Below, piece by piece: positions 37,480 to 48,619 of a DNA stretch of 64,000 nucleotides (the first letter of the stretch is position 1; every line of letters begins with the position of its first letter). The notes below the pieces were generated by a model, which ran no database searches, was not told where the DNA came from, and was given only the letters and a program-made list of their open reading frames with translations. The stretch lies in contig WSYC01000005.1 in assembly GCA_009773635.1 (NCBI GenBank), positions 1-64,000 of the forward strand. The letters run 5' to 3'. Made by a program: the position numbers and the translations under genes. Source of the DNA: Beijerinckiaceae bacterium (lineage in GTDB: Bacteria; Pseudomonadota; Alphaproteobacteria; Rhizobiales; Beijerinckiaceae).

Positions 37480-40426
37480 ATGCTGATCAAGCGTAGGGAA
37501 AACAACACCAAGGACGGGCTCGCGGCGCGCGGGTTGCTGGCGCAGAGCCTCGCGTCCACCGGCGCGGAGCGGCTCGACCGCCGCGCGTTTCTGCGGCGCT
37601 CCGGCCTCGCGGCAGGCGGGCTTGCCGCCATCGGCTCGCTCGGGCTGAGTTCGGTGCGCGAGGCGAAAGAAGAACATCTGCACGCATTGCTCCGTCGGCT
37701 GCACGGTGACGGCGGAAGTGCAGGAAGGCGTCTGGGTCGGGCAGGAGCCGTCCTGGGACAGCCCGATCAACCGCGGCACGCATTGCGCCAAGGGCGCGTC
37801 GGTGCGCGAGCTGGTCAAGGGCGAGCGTCGCCTGAAATACCCGATGAAGCTCGTCAACGGTGAGTGGACCCGGATTTCCTGGGATGTCGCCTTCGATGAA
37901 ATCTCGAAGAAGATGCTGGAAATCCGCGCAAAGTCCGGGCCGGAATCGGTGTGGTTCCTCGGTTCGGCGAAATTCTCGAACGAGGGTGCCTATCTTTTCC
38001 GCAAGTTCGCGGCCTATTGGGGCACCAACAACGTCGATCATCAGGCGCGTATCTGCCACTCGACCACGGTCGCGGGCGTCGCGAACACCTGGGGCTATGG
38101 CGCGCAGACGAACTCCTACAACGATATCCGCAATTCCAAGACCATGATCATCATGGGCGGCAACCCCGCGGAAGCGCATCCGGTTTCGCTCCAGCACGTG
38201 CTCTCCGGCAAGGAGATCAACCGCGCGAACCTGATCGTCATCGATCCGCGCATGACCCGTACCGCCGCGCATGCGACCGAATACGTCCGCATGCGGCCAG
38301 GCACGGATATCCCGGTGATCTGGGGCATGCTGCACCACATCTTCAAGAACGGCTGGGAGGACAAGGCCTTCATCCAGCAGCGTGTCTACGGCATGGACAT
38401 GGTGAGAAAAGAGGTCGAGAAGTGGACCCCGGCCGAAGTCGAGCGCGTCACCGGCATCCCGGGCGCGCAGCTTGAGAAGGTCGCCAAGACGTTTGCCACC
38501 GAGAAGCCCTCGACGCTGATCTGGTGCATGGGCGCGACGCAGAAGACCGTCGGCACCGCCAACGTGCGCGCGTTCTGCACGCTGCTGCTGGCCACCGGCA
38601 ACGTCGGCGCGCCGGGCACGGGCGCAAACATCTTCCGCGGCCATTGCAACGTGCAGGGTGCAACGGATCTGGGTGTCGATATCGGTACGCTGCCGCTCTA
38701 TTACGGCCTCGACGATGGTGCCTGGAAGCATTGGGCCCGCGTCTGGGAAACCGATTTTGACTGGTTCAAGAGCCGGTTCGACACCACCAAGGCGCCGGAC
38801 GGCAAGGACATCTCGATGATGGGAGTGCCCGGCATTCCCTCGACGCGCTGGTTCGATGCCGTCACCCTGCCGAAGGATCAGGTCGCCCAGCGCGATAACC
38901 TGAAGGGCGTGTTCGTGATGGGCCATGGCGGCAACTCCATCCCGCGCATGCCGGAAATGACCAAGGGCCTCGAAGCGCTCGAACTGATGGTCGTGTGCGA
39001 TCCGCACCCGACGACCTTCGCGCACATCTCGAACCGCAAGAACGGCACCTACCTCCTGCCGATGTCGACGCAGTTCGAATGCTCGGGCTCGCGCACGGCG
39101 TCGAACCGCTCGCTCCAGTGGGGCGAGAAGGTTGTCGAGCCCATCTTCGAGAGCGCGAACGATTACTGGGTGATGCACACCTTCGCGCAGAAACTCGGTT
39201 TCGCCGACAAGATGTTCAAGAACATCACGATGGTGAAGGGCAAGTTCGGCATGGAGCCGGAGGCGGAATCCGTGCTGCGCGAGATCAATCGCGGCGGCTG
39301 GTCGACGGGCTATTGCGGCCAGTCGCCCGAGCGCCTCAAGGCGCACATGAAGAACCAGGACAAGTTTGATCTGGTGACGCTGCGTGCGCCCAAGGATGCC
39401 CCGGCGGAAGTTGCCGGTGATTACTATGGCCTGCCCTGGCCGTGCTGGGGCACGCCGGAGTATCGCCACCCCGGCACGCACCAGCTTTACAACACCAACC
39501 TGCACGTCAAGGACGGCGGCGGCACCTTCCGCGCCCGCTTCGGCGTGGAATACGACGAGCCGCAGGCCGATGGCACGAAGAAGAAGATCAACCTCCTCGC
39601 CGAAGGTTCCTTCTCCAAGGATTCCGAACTCAAGGACGGCTACCCGCAGTTCACCTACGGCGTGCTCAAGAAGCTTGGCTGGGACAAGGATCTTACCGAG
39701 GCTGAAAAGGGCGTGATCGAGAAGATCGGCGGCAACGCGCCTGATGGCGTGTCGTGGGCGATTGATCTCTCGGGCGGCATCCAGCGCGTTGCGCTCGAAC
39801 ATGGCTGCATCCCGTTCGGCAACGGCAAGGCGCGCGTCAATGCCTGGCAGTTGCCGGACCCGGTGCCTGTCCATCGCGAGCCGATCTACACCCCGCGCAC
39901 CGATCTCGTCGCGCAATACCCGACGCGGCCGGACTACAAGCACTTCCGCCTGCCGAACATCGGCTTCACCGTGCAGAAGGCGGCCGTGGACAAGGGAATC
40001 GCGAAGGAATTCCCGATCATCCTCTCCTCCGGTCGTCTGGTCGAATACGAGGGGGGCGGCGAGGAAACCCGCTCGAACCCCTGGCTTGCCGAACTCCAGC
40101 AGGACATGTTCGTCGAGATCAGCCCGGCGGATGCTGCGGATCGCGGCATCAAGGATGGTGGCTGGGTCTGGGTCACCGGCCCGGAGAACGGCTCGAAGGC
40201 GCGCATGAAGGCGCTCGTCACCGAGCGTGTCGGCAAGGGTGTCGCCTGGATGCCGTTCCACTTCGGTGGCTGGTTCATGGGCGAGGATCAGCGCTCGAAA
40301 TATCCGAAGGGCGCGGATCCGTTCGTGCTCGGTGAAAGCGTCAATACGATCACGACCTATGGCTACGACCCCGTGACCGGGATGCACGAAGGCAAGGTCA
40401 CGCTTTGCCAGATCCGCGCAGCGTAA
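37480..40426 (+). pseudogene. fdhA: formate dehydrogenase alpha subunit, frameshifted near 37663-37672 (or assembly artefact)
   Basis: TAT leader (RRAFLRRSGLAAGGLAAIGSLGLSSVREA) in frame of ORF 37480; KKNICTHCSVGCTVTAEVQEGVWVGQEPSWDSPINRGTHCAKGAS in frame of ORF 37706..40426; remainder intact incl. ARICHSTTVAGVANTWGYGAQTNSYNDI. Confidence 0.88.
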
Positions 40427-40438
40427 GGAGCAACACAC

Positions 40439-41035
40439 ATGGCCCGTATGAAATTCCTGTGCGACGCGGATCGCTGCATCGAGTGCAACGCCTGCGTCAC
40501 CGCCTGCAAGAACGAGCATGAAGTGCCGTGGGGCATCAACCGCCGCCGCGTCGTCACGCTCAACGACGGCAAGCCGGGCGAACGCTCGGTCTCGATGGCC
40601 TGCATGCACTGCACCGATGCGCCCTGCGCCTCGGTGTGCCCGGTGAGTTGCTTCTACACCACGGCGGATGCGGTGGTGTTGCACTCCAAGGACCTGTGCA
40701 TCGGTTGCGGCTACTGCTTCTACGCCTGCCCGTTCGGCGCACCGCAATATCCCAAGACCGGCAACTTCGGCTCGCGCGGCAAGATGGACAAGTGCACCTA
40801 TTGCGCCGGCGGCCCGGAGGACGACAACAGCCAGGCTGAACTCGACAAATACGGCCGTAACCGTCTTGCCGAGGGCAAACTGCCGCTCTGCGCCGAGATG
40901 TGCTCGACCAAGGCGTTGCTTGCCGGTGATGGCGATATCATCGCCTCCATCTACAAGGAACGCGTTGCCAAGCGCGGCTATGGCTCCGGTGCCTGGGGCT
41001 GGAAGGTCGCCTACAAGGAGACGATCGCGATCTGA
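40439..41035 (+). CDS. fdhB: formate dehydrogenase beta (iron-sulfur) subunit
   Basis: CIECNACVTACKNEHEVPWGINRRRVV; CMHCTDAPCASVCPVSCF; CIGCGYCFYACPFGAPQYP. Confidence 0.92.
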   Translation: MARMKFLCDADRCIECNACVTACKNEHEVPWGINRRRVVTLNDGKPGERSVSMACMHCTDAPCASVCPVSCFYTTADAVVLHSKDLCIGCGYCFYACPFGAPQYPKTGNFGSRGKMDKCTYCAGGPEDDNSQAELDKYGRNRLAEGKLPLCAEMCSTKALLAGDGDIIASIYKERVAKRGYGSGAWGWKVAYKETIAI

Positions 41036-41116
41036 TTTTTCAGGTCTTCGCTTCGTCGCGCGGGCGGCCTGTGCTGCCCGCAACCCGCCAACACTGAGAA
41101 GAAAAGGGAGGCCGAC

Positions 41117-42130
41117 ATGACTTCGATGCTCTCCAAAGTGATACGGACAGGACTTCTCTCGCTGGTTTTCGGGCTTTTCGTGGTGGCCATGCCAGCCTCC
41201 GCGCAACAGCCTTCAAGCGTCAATCCCACAGCGCAATCGGTGAAGGAAGCGCAGCTTCTCGACGCGCTCAAGCCGGGCCAGTCGCTGGCCGGACGAGTTT
41301 CCATCCCGAACAAGGATGCGGCGAACCTCATCCAGCCGGGACGTGACTGGCGCGCCTTCAATCAGGAAACACTGCCGCGCATCGGCACGATCGCCATCCT
41401 CGGCGTGCTCGCCCTGCTGGTGCTGTTCTACCTCGTTCGTGGCAAGATCCGGATCGACGCCGGCCCGTCACAGATGCGGATCACGCGCTTCGGCTCGGTA
41501 GATCGCTTCGTCCACTGGCTGACGGCGACGAGCTTCATCGCGCTGGCGATCACCGGCGCGAATGTCACCTTCGGCAAATCCGTGCTGATGCCCATGATGG
41601 GACCTGAAGCTTTTTCGGCCTGGTCTGGCATGGCCAAGCTGATCCACAACTACGTCGGCTTCGCCTTCATGGCCGGTGTGGCGCTCACCTTCCTGATCTG
41701 GGTGAAGGACAATATCCCCGGCGCTACGGACCTTAAGTGGATTCTGGTGGGTGGCGGGCTCCTGTCGAAGGGCACGCATCCGCCAGCCAAACGCTTCAAC
41801 GGCGGCCAGAAGATCGTGTTCTGGAGCGTGGTTCTCGGCGGCGCCTTCCTGTCGCTCTCGGGCTGGCATCTGCTGTTCCCGACGGCTGAGGGCATGGCGG
41901 AAGCCCAGTGGCATGCAACATTGCATGGCACGGTCGCTTTCGTGATGACCGCCCTCATCATTGGCCATATCTATATCGGCTCGGTTGGCATGGAAGGCGC
42001 GTTTGACGCGATGGCTTCCGGCGAGGTCGACCTCAACTGGGCCAAGGAGCATCATTCGCTCTGGGTCAAGGAAGAGATGGAGCGCAAGTCTGGCTCGCGC
42101 ATTTCCGGAGCGGCGCAACCTGCCGAATGA
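41117..42130 (+). CDS. fdhC: formate dehydrogenase gamma (cytochrome b556) subunit
   Basis: Signal peptide; FGSVDRFVHWLTATSFIALAITGANVTFGKSVLMPMMGPEAFSAWSGMAKLIHNYVGF; GGQKIVFWSVVLGGAFLSLSGWHLLFP. Confidence 0.9.
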   Translation: MTSMLSKVIRTGLLSLVFGLFVVAMPASAQQPSSVNPTAQSVKEAQLLDALKPGQSLAGRVSIPNKDAANLIQPGRDWRAFNQETLPRIGTIAILGVLALLVLFYLVRGKIRIDAGPSQMRITRFGSVDRFVHWLTATSFIALAITGANVTFGKSVLMPMMGPEAFSAWSGMAKLIHNYVGFAFMAGVALTFLIWVKDNIPGATDLKWILVGGGLLSKGTHPPAKRFNGGQKIVFWSVVLGGAFLSLSGWHLLFPTAEGMAEAQWHATLHGTVAFVMTALIIGHIYIGSVGMEGAFDAMASGEVDLNWAKEHHSLWVKEEMERKSGSRISGAAQPAE

Positions 42131-42155
42131 CGGTGCCGGAAAGACACTGTAGGAA

Positions 42156-42177
42156 GGGCGCCGCCGGCGCCCTTTTT
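42156..42177 (+). terminator. Rho-independent terminator downstream of fdhC
   Basis: GGGCGCC-GCC-GGCGCCC followed by TTTTT. Confidence 0.8.
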
Positions 42178-42216
42178 GCGTCGCATATCCGGTTGAGTAC
42201 ATAGGGAAGTGACGAC

Positions 42217-42729
42217 ATGCGGATCATCGGCCTTGTCGGGTGGAGTGGCGCGGGCAAGACGACGCTGATCACACGGCTCATCCCGACGCTGATCGCACGC
42301 GGGCTCTCGGTATCAACGCTCAAGCATGCGCACCATCAGTTCGATGTCGATCACCCCGGCAAGGACAGCCATGAGCATCGGCTGGCAGGATCAACCGAAA
42401 CGCTGATCAGTTCCGGCCGGCGGTTCGCGCTCATGCACGAGTTGCGCGGCGCGCCGGAATGGCCGCTTCCGGCGCTGCTGGGCAAGCTCAGCCCGGTCGA
42501 TCTCGTGTTGATTGAGGGTTTTAAGCGCGAAAAGCACCCCAAGATCGAAATTTACCGGGCCGAGAATGCCAAGTCGCCGCTGCACCCGGCTGACCCGATG
42601 ATCCGCGCGATCGCGACCGATCACGTTTTTCCGGGGATCAGTCTGCCGCAGGTAGGGCTTGACGAGATCGACGCGATTGCCAATCTCGCAATCACTCTCG
42701 CCATGCCCGTCGAGACGATCTTTCCCTGA
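42217..42729 (+). CDS. mobB: molybdopterin-guanine dinucleotide biosynthesis protein B
   Basis: MRIIGLVGWSGAGKTTLITRLIPTLIARGLSVSTLKHAHHQFDVDHPGKDSHEHRLAGSTETLISS. Confidence 0.95.
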   Translation: MRIIGLVGWSGAGKTTLITRLIPTLIARGLSVSTLKHAHHQFDVDHPGKDSHEHRLAGSTETLISSGRRFALMHELRGAPEWPLPALLGKLSPVDLVLIEGFKREKHPKIEIYRAENAKSPLHPADPMIRAIATDHVFPGISLPQVGLDEIDAIANLAITLAMPVETIFP

Positions 42730-42753
42730 TCGGGAGCAGCCAGCGGAGGCGCC

Positions 42754-44013
42754 GTGGCGCAACTTTCGGACGATTGCTTCGCTTTCGGCGGTGCGTTGCA
42801 GCGGCTGGATGCAGCGCTCGATGATCTTGCGACACGCCTTGTCCCGGTAGCCGCCGTGGAAACGCTTCCGGTCACGCAGGCGTTCGGCCGCATTCTGGCG
42901 GCTGATGTCGTATCCGTGCGCGCCGTGCCGGCTTTCGACAACTCCGCTGTCGATGGCTATGCAGTCCGACATGCCGATCTCGCGGGCGCGGGGGAGACGC
43001 GGCTTGGCGTCTGTGCGCGCGTGGCGGCGGGGGCACGCGCTGTCGCGCCGCTTATTCCCGGCCAGGCGGTACGGATTTTCACGGGCGCGCCAATGCCCGA
43101 TGGCGCGGATACCGTGTTCATGCAGGAGGATGTAACGGTCGAGGGCTCCGAGGTCTTCCTCCCGCAGGGACTCAAGCCGGGCGCCAACCGCCGTTTCGCC
43201 GGAGAGGATTTTGCTGTCGGCGATGTTGTTGTTGCCGCGGGAACGCGACTCCGGGCGCATCATGTCGCCGCCCTCTCGGCGATTGGCGCGGGTGTCGTTG
43301 CCGTCCGTCGCCCCCTGCGTGTCGCGGTGTTCTCGACCGGCGATGAGGTCGTTGATTCCGCAAGCGAACAATCGCTGCCGCCGGGAACGCAGTTCGACTC
43401 CAATCGGCCGATGCTGATCAGCCTGCTCGCCGCACGCGGAATGGCGGCGGTCGATCTTGGTATCCTGCCAGACAAGGCCGAAGTCATCGCGGCGGCGCTC
43501 GCCCGTGCTGCGCGGGACTGCGACGCGATTGTGACGAGCGGCGGCGTTTCCACCGGCGAGGAAGATCACGTCAAGGGCGCGGTGGAGCGGGCGGGGCGGC
43601 TCGATTTCTGGCGGCTGGCGATCAAGCCGGGACGGCCGATCGCGATGGGGACGATCGACGGCAAGAGTTTTCTCGGTATGCCCGGCAATCCGGCCGCAGT
43701 ATTTGTGACGTTTACCCGCTTTGTCGGTCCGGTGCTGGATATGCTCGCCGGCGCCCATCCCGCACGCCCCGCAGGCTTGCCGGTGATCTCGGGGTTCAAC
43801 TATCGCAAGAAAGAAGGTCGACGCGAATATGTCCGCGTTCGGCTCATGTTCGAGGGTGATCGCCCGATAGCGCAGCGTTTCGAGAAGGACGGTGCGGCGC
43901 TGATTTCGTCGCTGATCGCGTCGGACGGGCTTGTCGAACTTAGCGAGGATGTCGTCGAAGTCGCGCCCGGCGAGACCCTGCCGTTCCTCGCGTTCTCCGA
44001 GTTGATGGCTTAG
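42754..44013 (+). CDS. moeA: molybdopterin molybdotransferase
   Basis: VETLPVTQAFGRILAADVVSVRAVPAFDNSAVDGYAVRHADL; FTGAPMPDGADTVFMQED; FLGMPGNPAAVFVTF; start probably in this ORF at or near 42754. Confidence 0.95.
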   Translation: MAQLSDDCFAFGGALQRLDAALDDLATRLVPVAAVETLPVTQAFGRILAADVVSVRAVPAFDNSAVDGYAVRHADLAGAGETRLGVCARVAAGARAVAPLIPGQAVRIFTGAPMPDGADTVFMQEDVTVEGSEVFLPQGLKPGANRRFAGEDFAVGDVVVAAGTRLRAHHVAALSAIGAGVVAVRRPLRVAVFSTGDEVVDSASEQSLPPGTQFDSNRPMLISLLAARGMAAVDLGILPDKAEVIAAALARAARDCDAIVTSGGVSTGEEDHVKGAVERAGRLDFWRLAIKPGRPIAMGTIDGKSFLGMPGNPAAVFVTFTRFVGPVLDMLAGAHPARPAGLPVISGFNYRKKEGRREYVRVRLMFEGDRPIAQRFEKDGAALISSLIASDGLVELSEDVVEVAPGETLPFLAFSELMA

Positions 44014-44077
44014 AGCATCCGCCCGCCAAGTGGATGCCGGTTGGTGGATAAAGCGGATGCGACAATAAGAAGATCTG

Positions 44078-44114
44078 AAACGCCTGCTGATCGGCTCAGA
44101 TCAGCAGACGTTTT
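44078..44114. terminator. bidirectional hairpin terminator between moeA and a small minus-strand ORF
   Basis: AAACGCCTGCTGATC-ggctca-GATCAGCAGACGTTT T: 15-bp arms with one mismatch, T-rich flank on both strands. Confidence 0.6.
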
Positions 44115-44250
44115 AATGCGCGGTTCCGACGCGGGCGCCGGTGGTCGCGAATGCCTGATCGGCGGTCTTCTGGAAGCCCGAGTTCAGCACGACCGACGCG
44201 CCAACCGAGATGGCGATCAAGACGGCAACAGCCAGAACGAACGACTTCAT
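44113..44250 (-). CDS. 45-aa single-TM small protein (unannotated in ORF track)
   Basis: MKSFVLAVAVLIAISVGASVVLNSGFQKTADQAFATTGARVGTAH; ATG complement at 44250, TAA at 44113; overlaps terminator arm. Confidence 0.55.
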   Translation of the reverse strand: MKSFVLAVAVLIAISVGASVVLNSGFQKTADQAFATTGARVGTAH

Positions 44251-44317
44251 AGCCTAAATCCTTCCCCGAAATCCTGATGATCGGATCAGACGCCCGATTT
44301 CCTCCATGATAGAGGGC

Positions 44318-44932
44318 TCAGCGCCCGAGGACAAGCGGCGCGAGGCGTTCGGCCTCGATCAACTCGTCGGGGGTGTTGACGTTGAAGAACGGATCACAGG
44401 CTCCGATCGGCCATTCTGCGGTGGCGCAACCGAAGCGGGCCGTGAAGCGGTCGATCTTGCGTTCGCCGGCGTCGAGCGCCGCGCGCAATTCTTCCCGGAT
44501 CGAGATCGGCCAAAGCCCGATGACGGGGTGTGTCCAACCGCCGGAACCGGCGCAGGCGAGGGGCAAAGCGGCAGAGCGTCGCGCCGCCTCCAGCTTTTCC
44601 GCAAGATCATGCGGGATGAACGGGCAATCGCCGGGAACCGAAAGCACATCGGCGGCGCTCGTTTCGGTTGCCGCCCAGTCGAGACCGGCCAGAATACCGG
44701 CGAGCGGGCCGGGGAAATCGCCACGCGCATCCGGGATTACCGGCAGGCCGAAACCGGCAAACCGCGCGGGGTCGGCGTTGGCATTGAGAGCAACGGGAAT
44801 GTCGGGTCGTGCGACGCGCTCCAGCACCAGCGACAGGATCGTGCGGCCGGCGATTTCGCGCAAGGGTTTGTCGCCACCGCCCATGCGCGTCGCCTTGCCG
44901 CCGGCGAGAATGACGATCGCAAGCGCGCTCAT
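44318..44932 (-). CDS. mobA: molybdenum cofactor guanylyltransferase
   Basis: ALAIVILAGGKATRMGGGDKPLREIAGRTILSLVLERV; VPGDCPFIPHDLAEKL. Confidence 0.93.
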   Translation of the reverse strand: MSALAIVILAGGKATRMGGGDKPLREIAGRTILSLVLERVARPDIPVALNANADPARFAGFGLPVIPDARGDFPGPLAGILAGLDWAATETSAADVLSVPGDCPFIPHDLAEKLEAARRSAALPLACAGSGGWTHPVIGLWPISIREELRAALDAGERKIDRFTARFGCATAEWPIGACDPFFNVNTPDELIEAERLAPLVLGR

Positions 44933-45819
44933 GCGCCGGCATCCTCATGCTTGCTGCCCTTGCGGCGGTGCTTCGCGCTTTCCTCCGCAACATAGGCAAG
45001 ATCCTGATCGTAGATCAGGCGATCGTCCCCCGCGAGAACGACAAAGCGCTTGCCGCGCGCCCGCCCGATCAGCGTCAGCCCGGCCTTGCGCGCGAGCTCG
45101 ACGCCCCAGGCGGTGAAGCCCGAGCGCGACACCAGCACCGGAATGCCCATCCGCACGGTCTTGATGACCATTTCCGAGGTCAGCCGGCCGGTGGTGTAGA
45201 AGATCTTGTTGGCGGGATCGACGCCGTGCTTCTGCATGTAGCCGGCGATTTTGTCGACAGCGTTATGCCTGCCGACGTCTTCGAGATAGACCAATGGGCG
45301 ATCGGCTTCCGCCAGGATGCAGCCGTGGATCGCGCCCGATTCGAGATAGAGCGAGGGGGTCTGGTTGATCTTGTGGCTGAGCGCGTAGAGCGAGGACGTC
45401 CGCACCGGCGTTGGCGGCAGGCGCGCGTTCTCGATGATGTCCATGAGATCGCCGAAGATCGTGCCCTGCGCGCAGCCGGAGGTCATGATCTTCTTTTTCA
45501 GCTTTTCCTCGAAGTTCGTCTCGGTCGCAGTGCGGACGACGACAACGCCGAGATCATCGTCATACTCGATGCCGGTGACGGGCGTCTGCGGCGTCAGCAT
45601 GTTCTGATTGAGGAGATAGCCGAGCGCGAGATATTCGGGATAGTCGCCGATCGTCATCATCGTGACGATTTCGCGTGCATTGAGGAACAGCGTCAGTGGC
45701 CGCTCGACCGTGACACGGGTTTCGATCGTCTCACCGGCCTCGTTACGCCCGGTGACCGCAACGGAAAGCCGGGGGTCGGTCGGGTCCGGCCTGAGCCAGT
45801 AATCGTCGAGAAAATTCAT
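44929..45819 (-). CDS. fdhD: formate dehydrogenase accessory sulfurtransferase FdhD
   Basis: TSGCAQGTIFGD; EDVGRHNAVDKIAGY; YTTGRLTSEMVIKTVRMGIPVLVSRSGFTAWGVELARKAGLTLIGRARGKRFVV. Confidence 0.95.
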   Translation of the reverse strand: MNFLDDYWLRPDPTDPRLSVAVTGRNEAGETIETRVTVERPLTLFLNAREIVTMMTIGDYPEYLALGYLLNQNMLTPQTPVTGIEYDDDLGVVVVRTATETNFEEKLKKKIMTSGCAQGTIFGDLMDIIENARLPPTPVRTSSLYALSHKINQTPSLYLESGAIHGCILAEADRPLVYLEDVGRHNAVDKIAGYMQKHGVDPANKIFYTTGRLTSEMVIKTVRMGIPVLVSRSGFTAWGVELARKAGLTLIGRARGKRFVVLAGDDRLIYDQDLAYVAEESAKHRRKGSKHEDAGA

Positions 45820-45906
45820 CCGCAGTGGCCTCCGCCCGTTCTCAGACCGGGACCATAGGGCATGGCGGCAGGAAGGTGAAAGCCCGTTGTTTCAGATCAA
45901 ACATAG

Positions 45907-47073
<1,167 letters not shown>

Positions 47074-47091
47074 GGGGTCCAGCGGGACGGT

Positions 47092-47649
47092 TCAGGTCAG
47101 GTCGACGATCCGCGCCGAGACGACCCGGGCCAACACGAGCGTTGGAATCGAGACGATGGCGCCGACGCTTCCCGCCGGGCACCAGACGCGGGCGAAGCGC
47201 AGCAGCGCGTCATCCAGCATCACCGGCACCCGGTTGAGGTGTGCCAGCGGCGGAATGGCCTCGGCGGTATACCCCGTCAGCCGCGCCGCGAAATCGGCGT
47301 CGGCCCGCTGGAGGTTTTCGCCGACCATGGCGCCGATATTTCGGTCATTGAGCTTTGAAGTGGCGGAATGCAGCAGCAGGAAGGGCTTTTTTGTCGCCTT
47401 GCCACGGTAGATCATCGACTGGACGATCAAACGGACATCGCCGTCGCAGCATTCGGCGATCTGCTCGGGTGTTCGGACACCATCGGGCAGCAGCTTGAGC
47501 GAGAACGGCACGCCGGCACGTTCCAGTGCGTCGAGGACGCGGCGTGTTGCGACCGTGGCTTTTGACGGATCATCCCCGGAATGCGAGGGGTCTGCCTGCG
47601 GTGGGGAAAATTTCTGATTTGCTAACACGTCTCGGCCTTTTCCTGGCAA
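47092..47649 (-). CDS. YbaK/EbsC-type aminoacyl-tRNA deacylase-like protein
   Basis: ATRRVLDALERAGVPFSLKLLPDGVRTPEQIAECCDGDVRLIVQSMIYRGKATKKPFLLLHSATSKLNDRNIGAMVGENLQRADADFAARLTGYTAEAIPP; start uncertain. Confidence 0.75.
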   Translation of the reverse strand: MPGKGRDVLANQKFSPPQADPSHSGDDPSKATVATRRVLDALERAGVPFSLKLLPDGVRTPEQIAECCDGDVRLIVQSMIYRGKATKKPFLLLHSATSKLNDRNIGAMVGENLQRADADFAARLTGYTAEAIPPLAHLNRVPVMLDDALLRFARVWCPAGSVGAIVSIPTLVLARVVSARIVDLT

Positions 47650-47698
47650 ATATGCAGAAAATATGCGGCCTTCCGGTTAAAAAAGTCTTCCCGGGGAT

Positions 47699-48589
47699 TT
47701 ATGGCCCGAATGTCAGGGTATCCAGGGTCTGGATGCCGGCCTCGCCGGGCCGGAACCCGCGGCGCGTCAGATCAAATGTCCGGTTTTCCGCATCGATCCG
47801 GATCAGATGGTATTCCGCCTGATGGTGCGGCGTTCCCGGCACGGCGGAGGCCGATGCCACGCCGATAATCGGGACCGGGCCGGTTTTCGAACCCACGAGA
47901 TGGCGCGAAAAGCGGTGATTGTGGCCATGGATGATCAGTTCCGCGCCATGCTCCGCGATCAGCGCCATGAAGGCCTGTGAATCGGTCAGACCGCGCCCGA
48001 AGCGCGATGCAGCCTTCAGCGGCGGATGATGGATCATGACGACGCGAAACAGCCCCTGACGGCGGGTTTCTGCCAGCAGGCTTGCGAGGCGTTTGCGCTG
48101 TTCGTGGCCGACACGGCCCGTCGCCAGGAATGGCAGCGTCGGCACGCCGGAATTGACGCCGATCAGCGCGACATCGCCGCGTCGCCGCAGATAAGGGAAG
48201 CGGACCGCGCCATCGGCCCCGTCATCCAGCATGAAGGACCGGAAGCTCCGCTCCATCGCCGGCAGCGACTCGCGGACATAGGTGTCGTGGTTGCCCGGAA
48301 CGATGCTGACCATTTCAGGCCCGCCAAGTGCGGCGGCTATCGCCAGCGCCTGCGGAAATTCAGGCGCATAGCCGACATTCACGAGGTCGCCGGTCAGCGC
48401 GATGTGATCGGGCCCTTGCGCAACGATATCAGCCATGATCTCGTTGAAAACATCCATATTGTGGATGGTGGCGCGTGCGCTATGCCAGTTCATCGCCCCG
48501 GTCAGGCGCTTGTTCATCAGATGACGGACCGGAATTGCCGGCAATGGCCCGATGTGGGGATCCGAGAGATGCGCGATGAGAAGGGTCAA
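47699..48589 (-). CDS. metallophosphoesterase (calcineurin-like)
   Basis: LIAHLSDPHIG; ALTGDLVNVG; VPGNHDTYV; IHGHNHRFSRH. Confidence 0.92.
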   Translation of the reverse strand: MTLLIAHLSDPHIGPLPAIPVRHLMNKRLTGAMNWHSARATIHNMDVFNEIMADIVAQGPDHIALTGDLVNVGYAPEFPQALAIAAALGGPEMVSIVPGNHDTYVRESLPAMERSFRSFMLDDGADGAVRFPYLRRRGDVALIGVNSGVPTLPFLATGRVGHEQRKRLASLLAETRRQGLFRVVMIHHPPLKAASRFGRGLTDSQAFMALIAEHGAELIIHGHNHRFSRHLVGSKTGPVPIIGVASASAVPGTPHHQAEYHLIRIDAENRTFDLTRRGFRPGEAGIQTLDTLTFGP

Positions 48590-48619
48590 TCCGGCGATCC
48601 TGAGCGGCAGGGGGTAGCG

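Noticed and set aside
37480-40426. Selenocysteine-containing FDH
   Set aside because: The active-site region reads ARICHSTTVAG with Cys and no in-frame TGA there; the interruption at ~37665 is a frameshift, not a Sec codon.
37487-41206. 1239-aa minus-strand ORF opposite fdhA/fdhB
   Set aside because: Antisense shadow ORF typical of high-GC codon bias; composition rich in R/H/A/G, no domain-like motifs, and the plus strand encodes clear FDH subunits.
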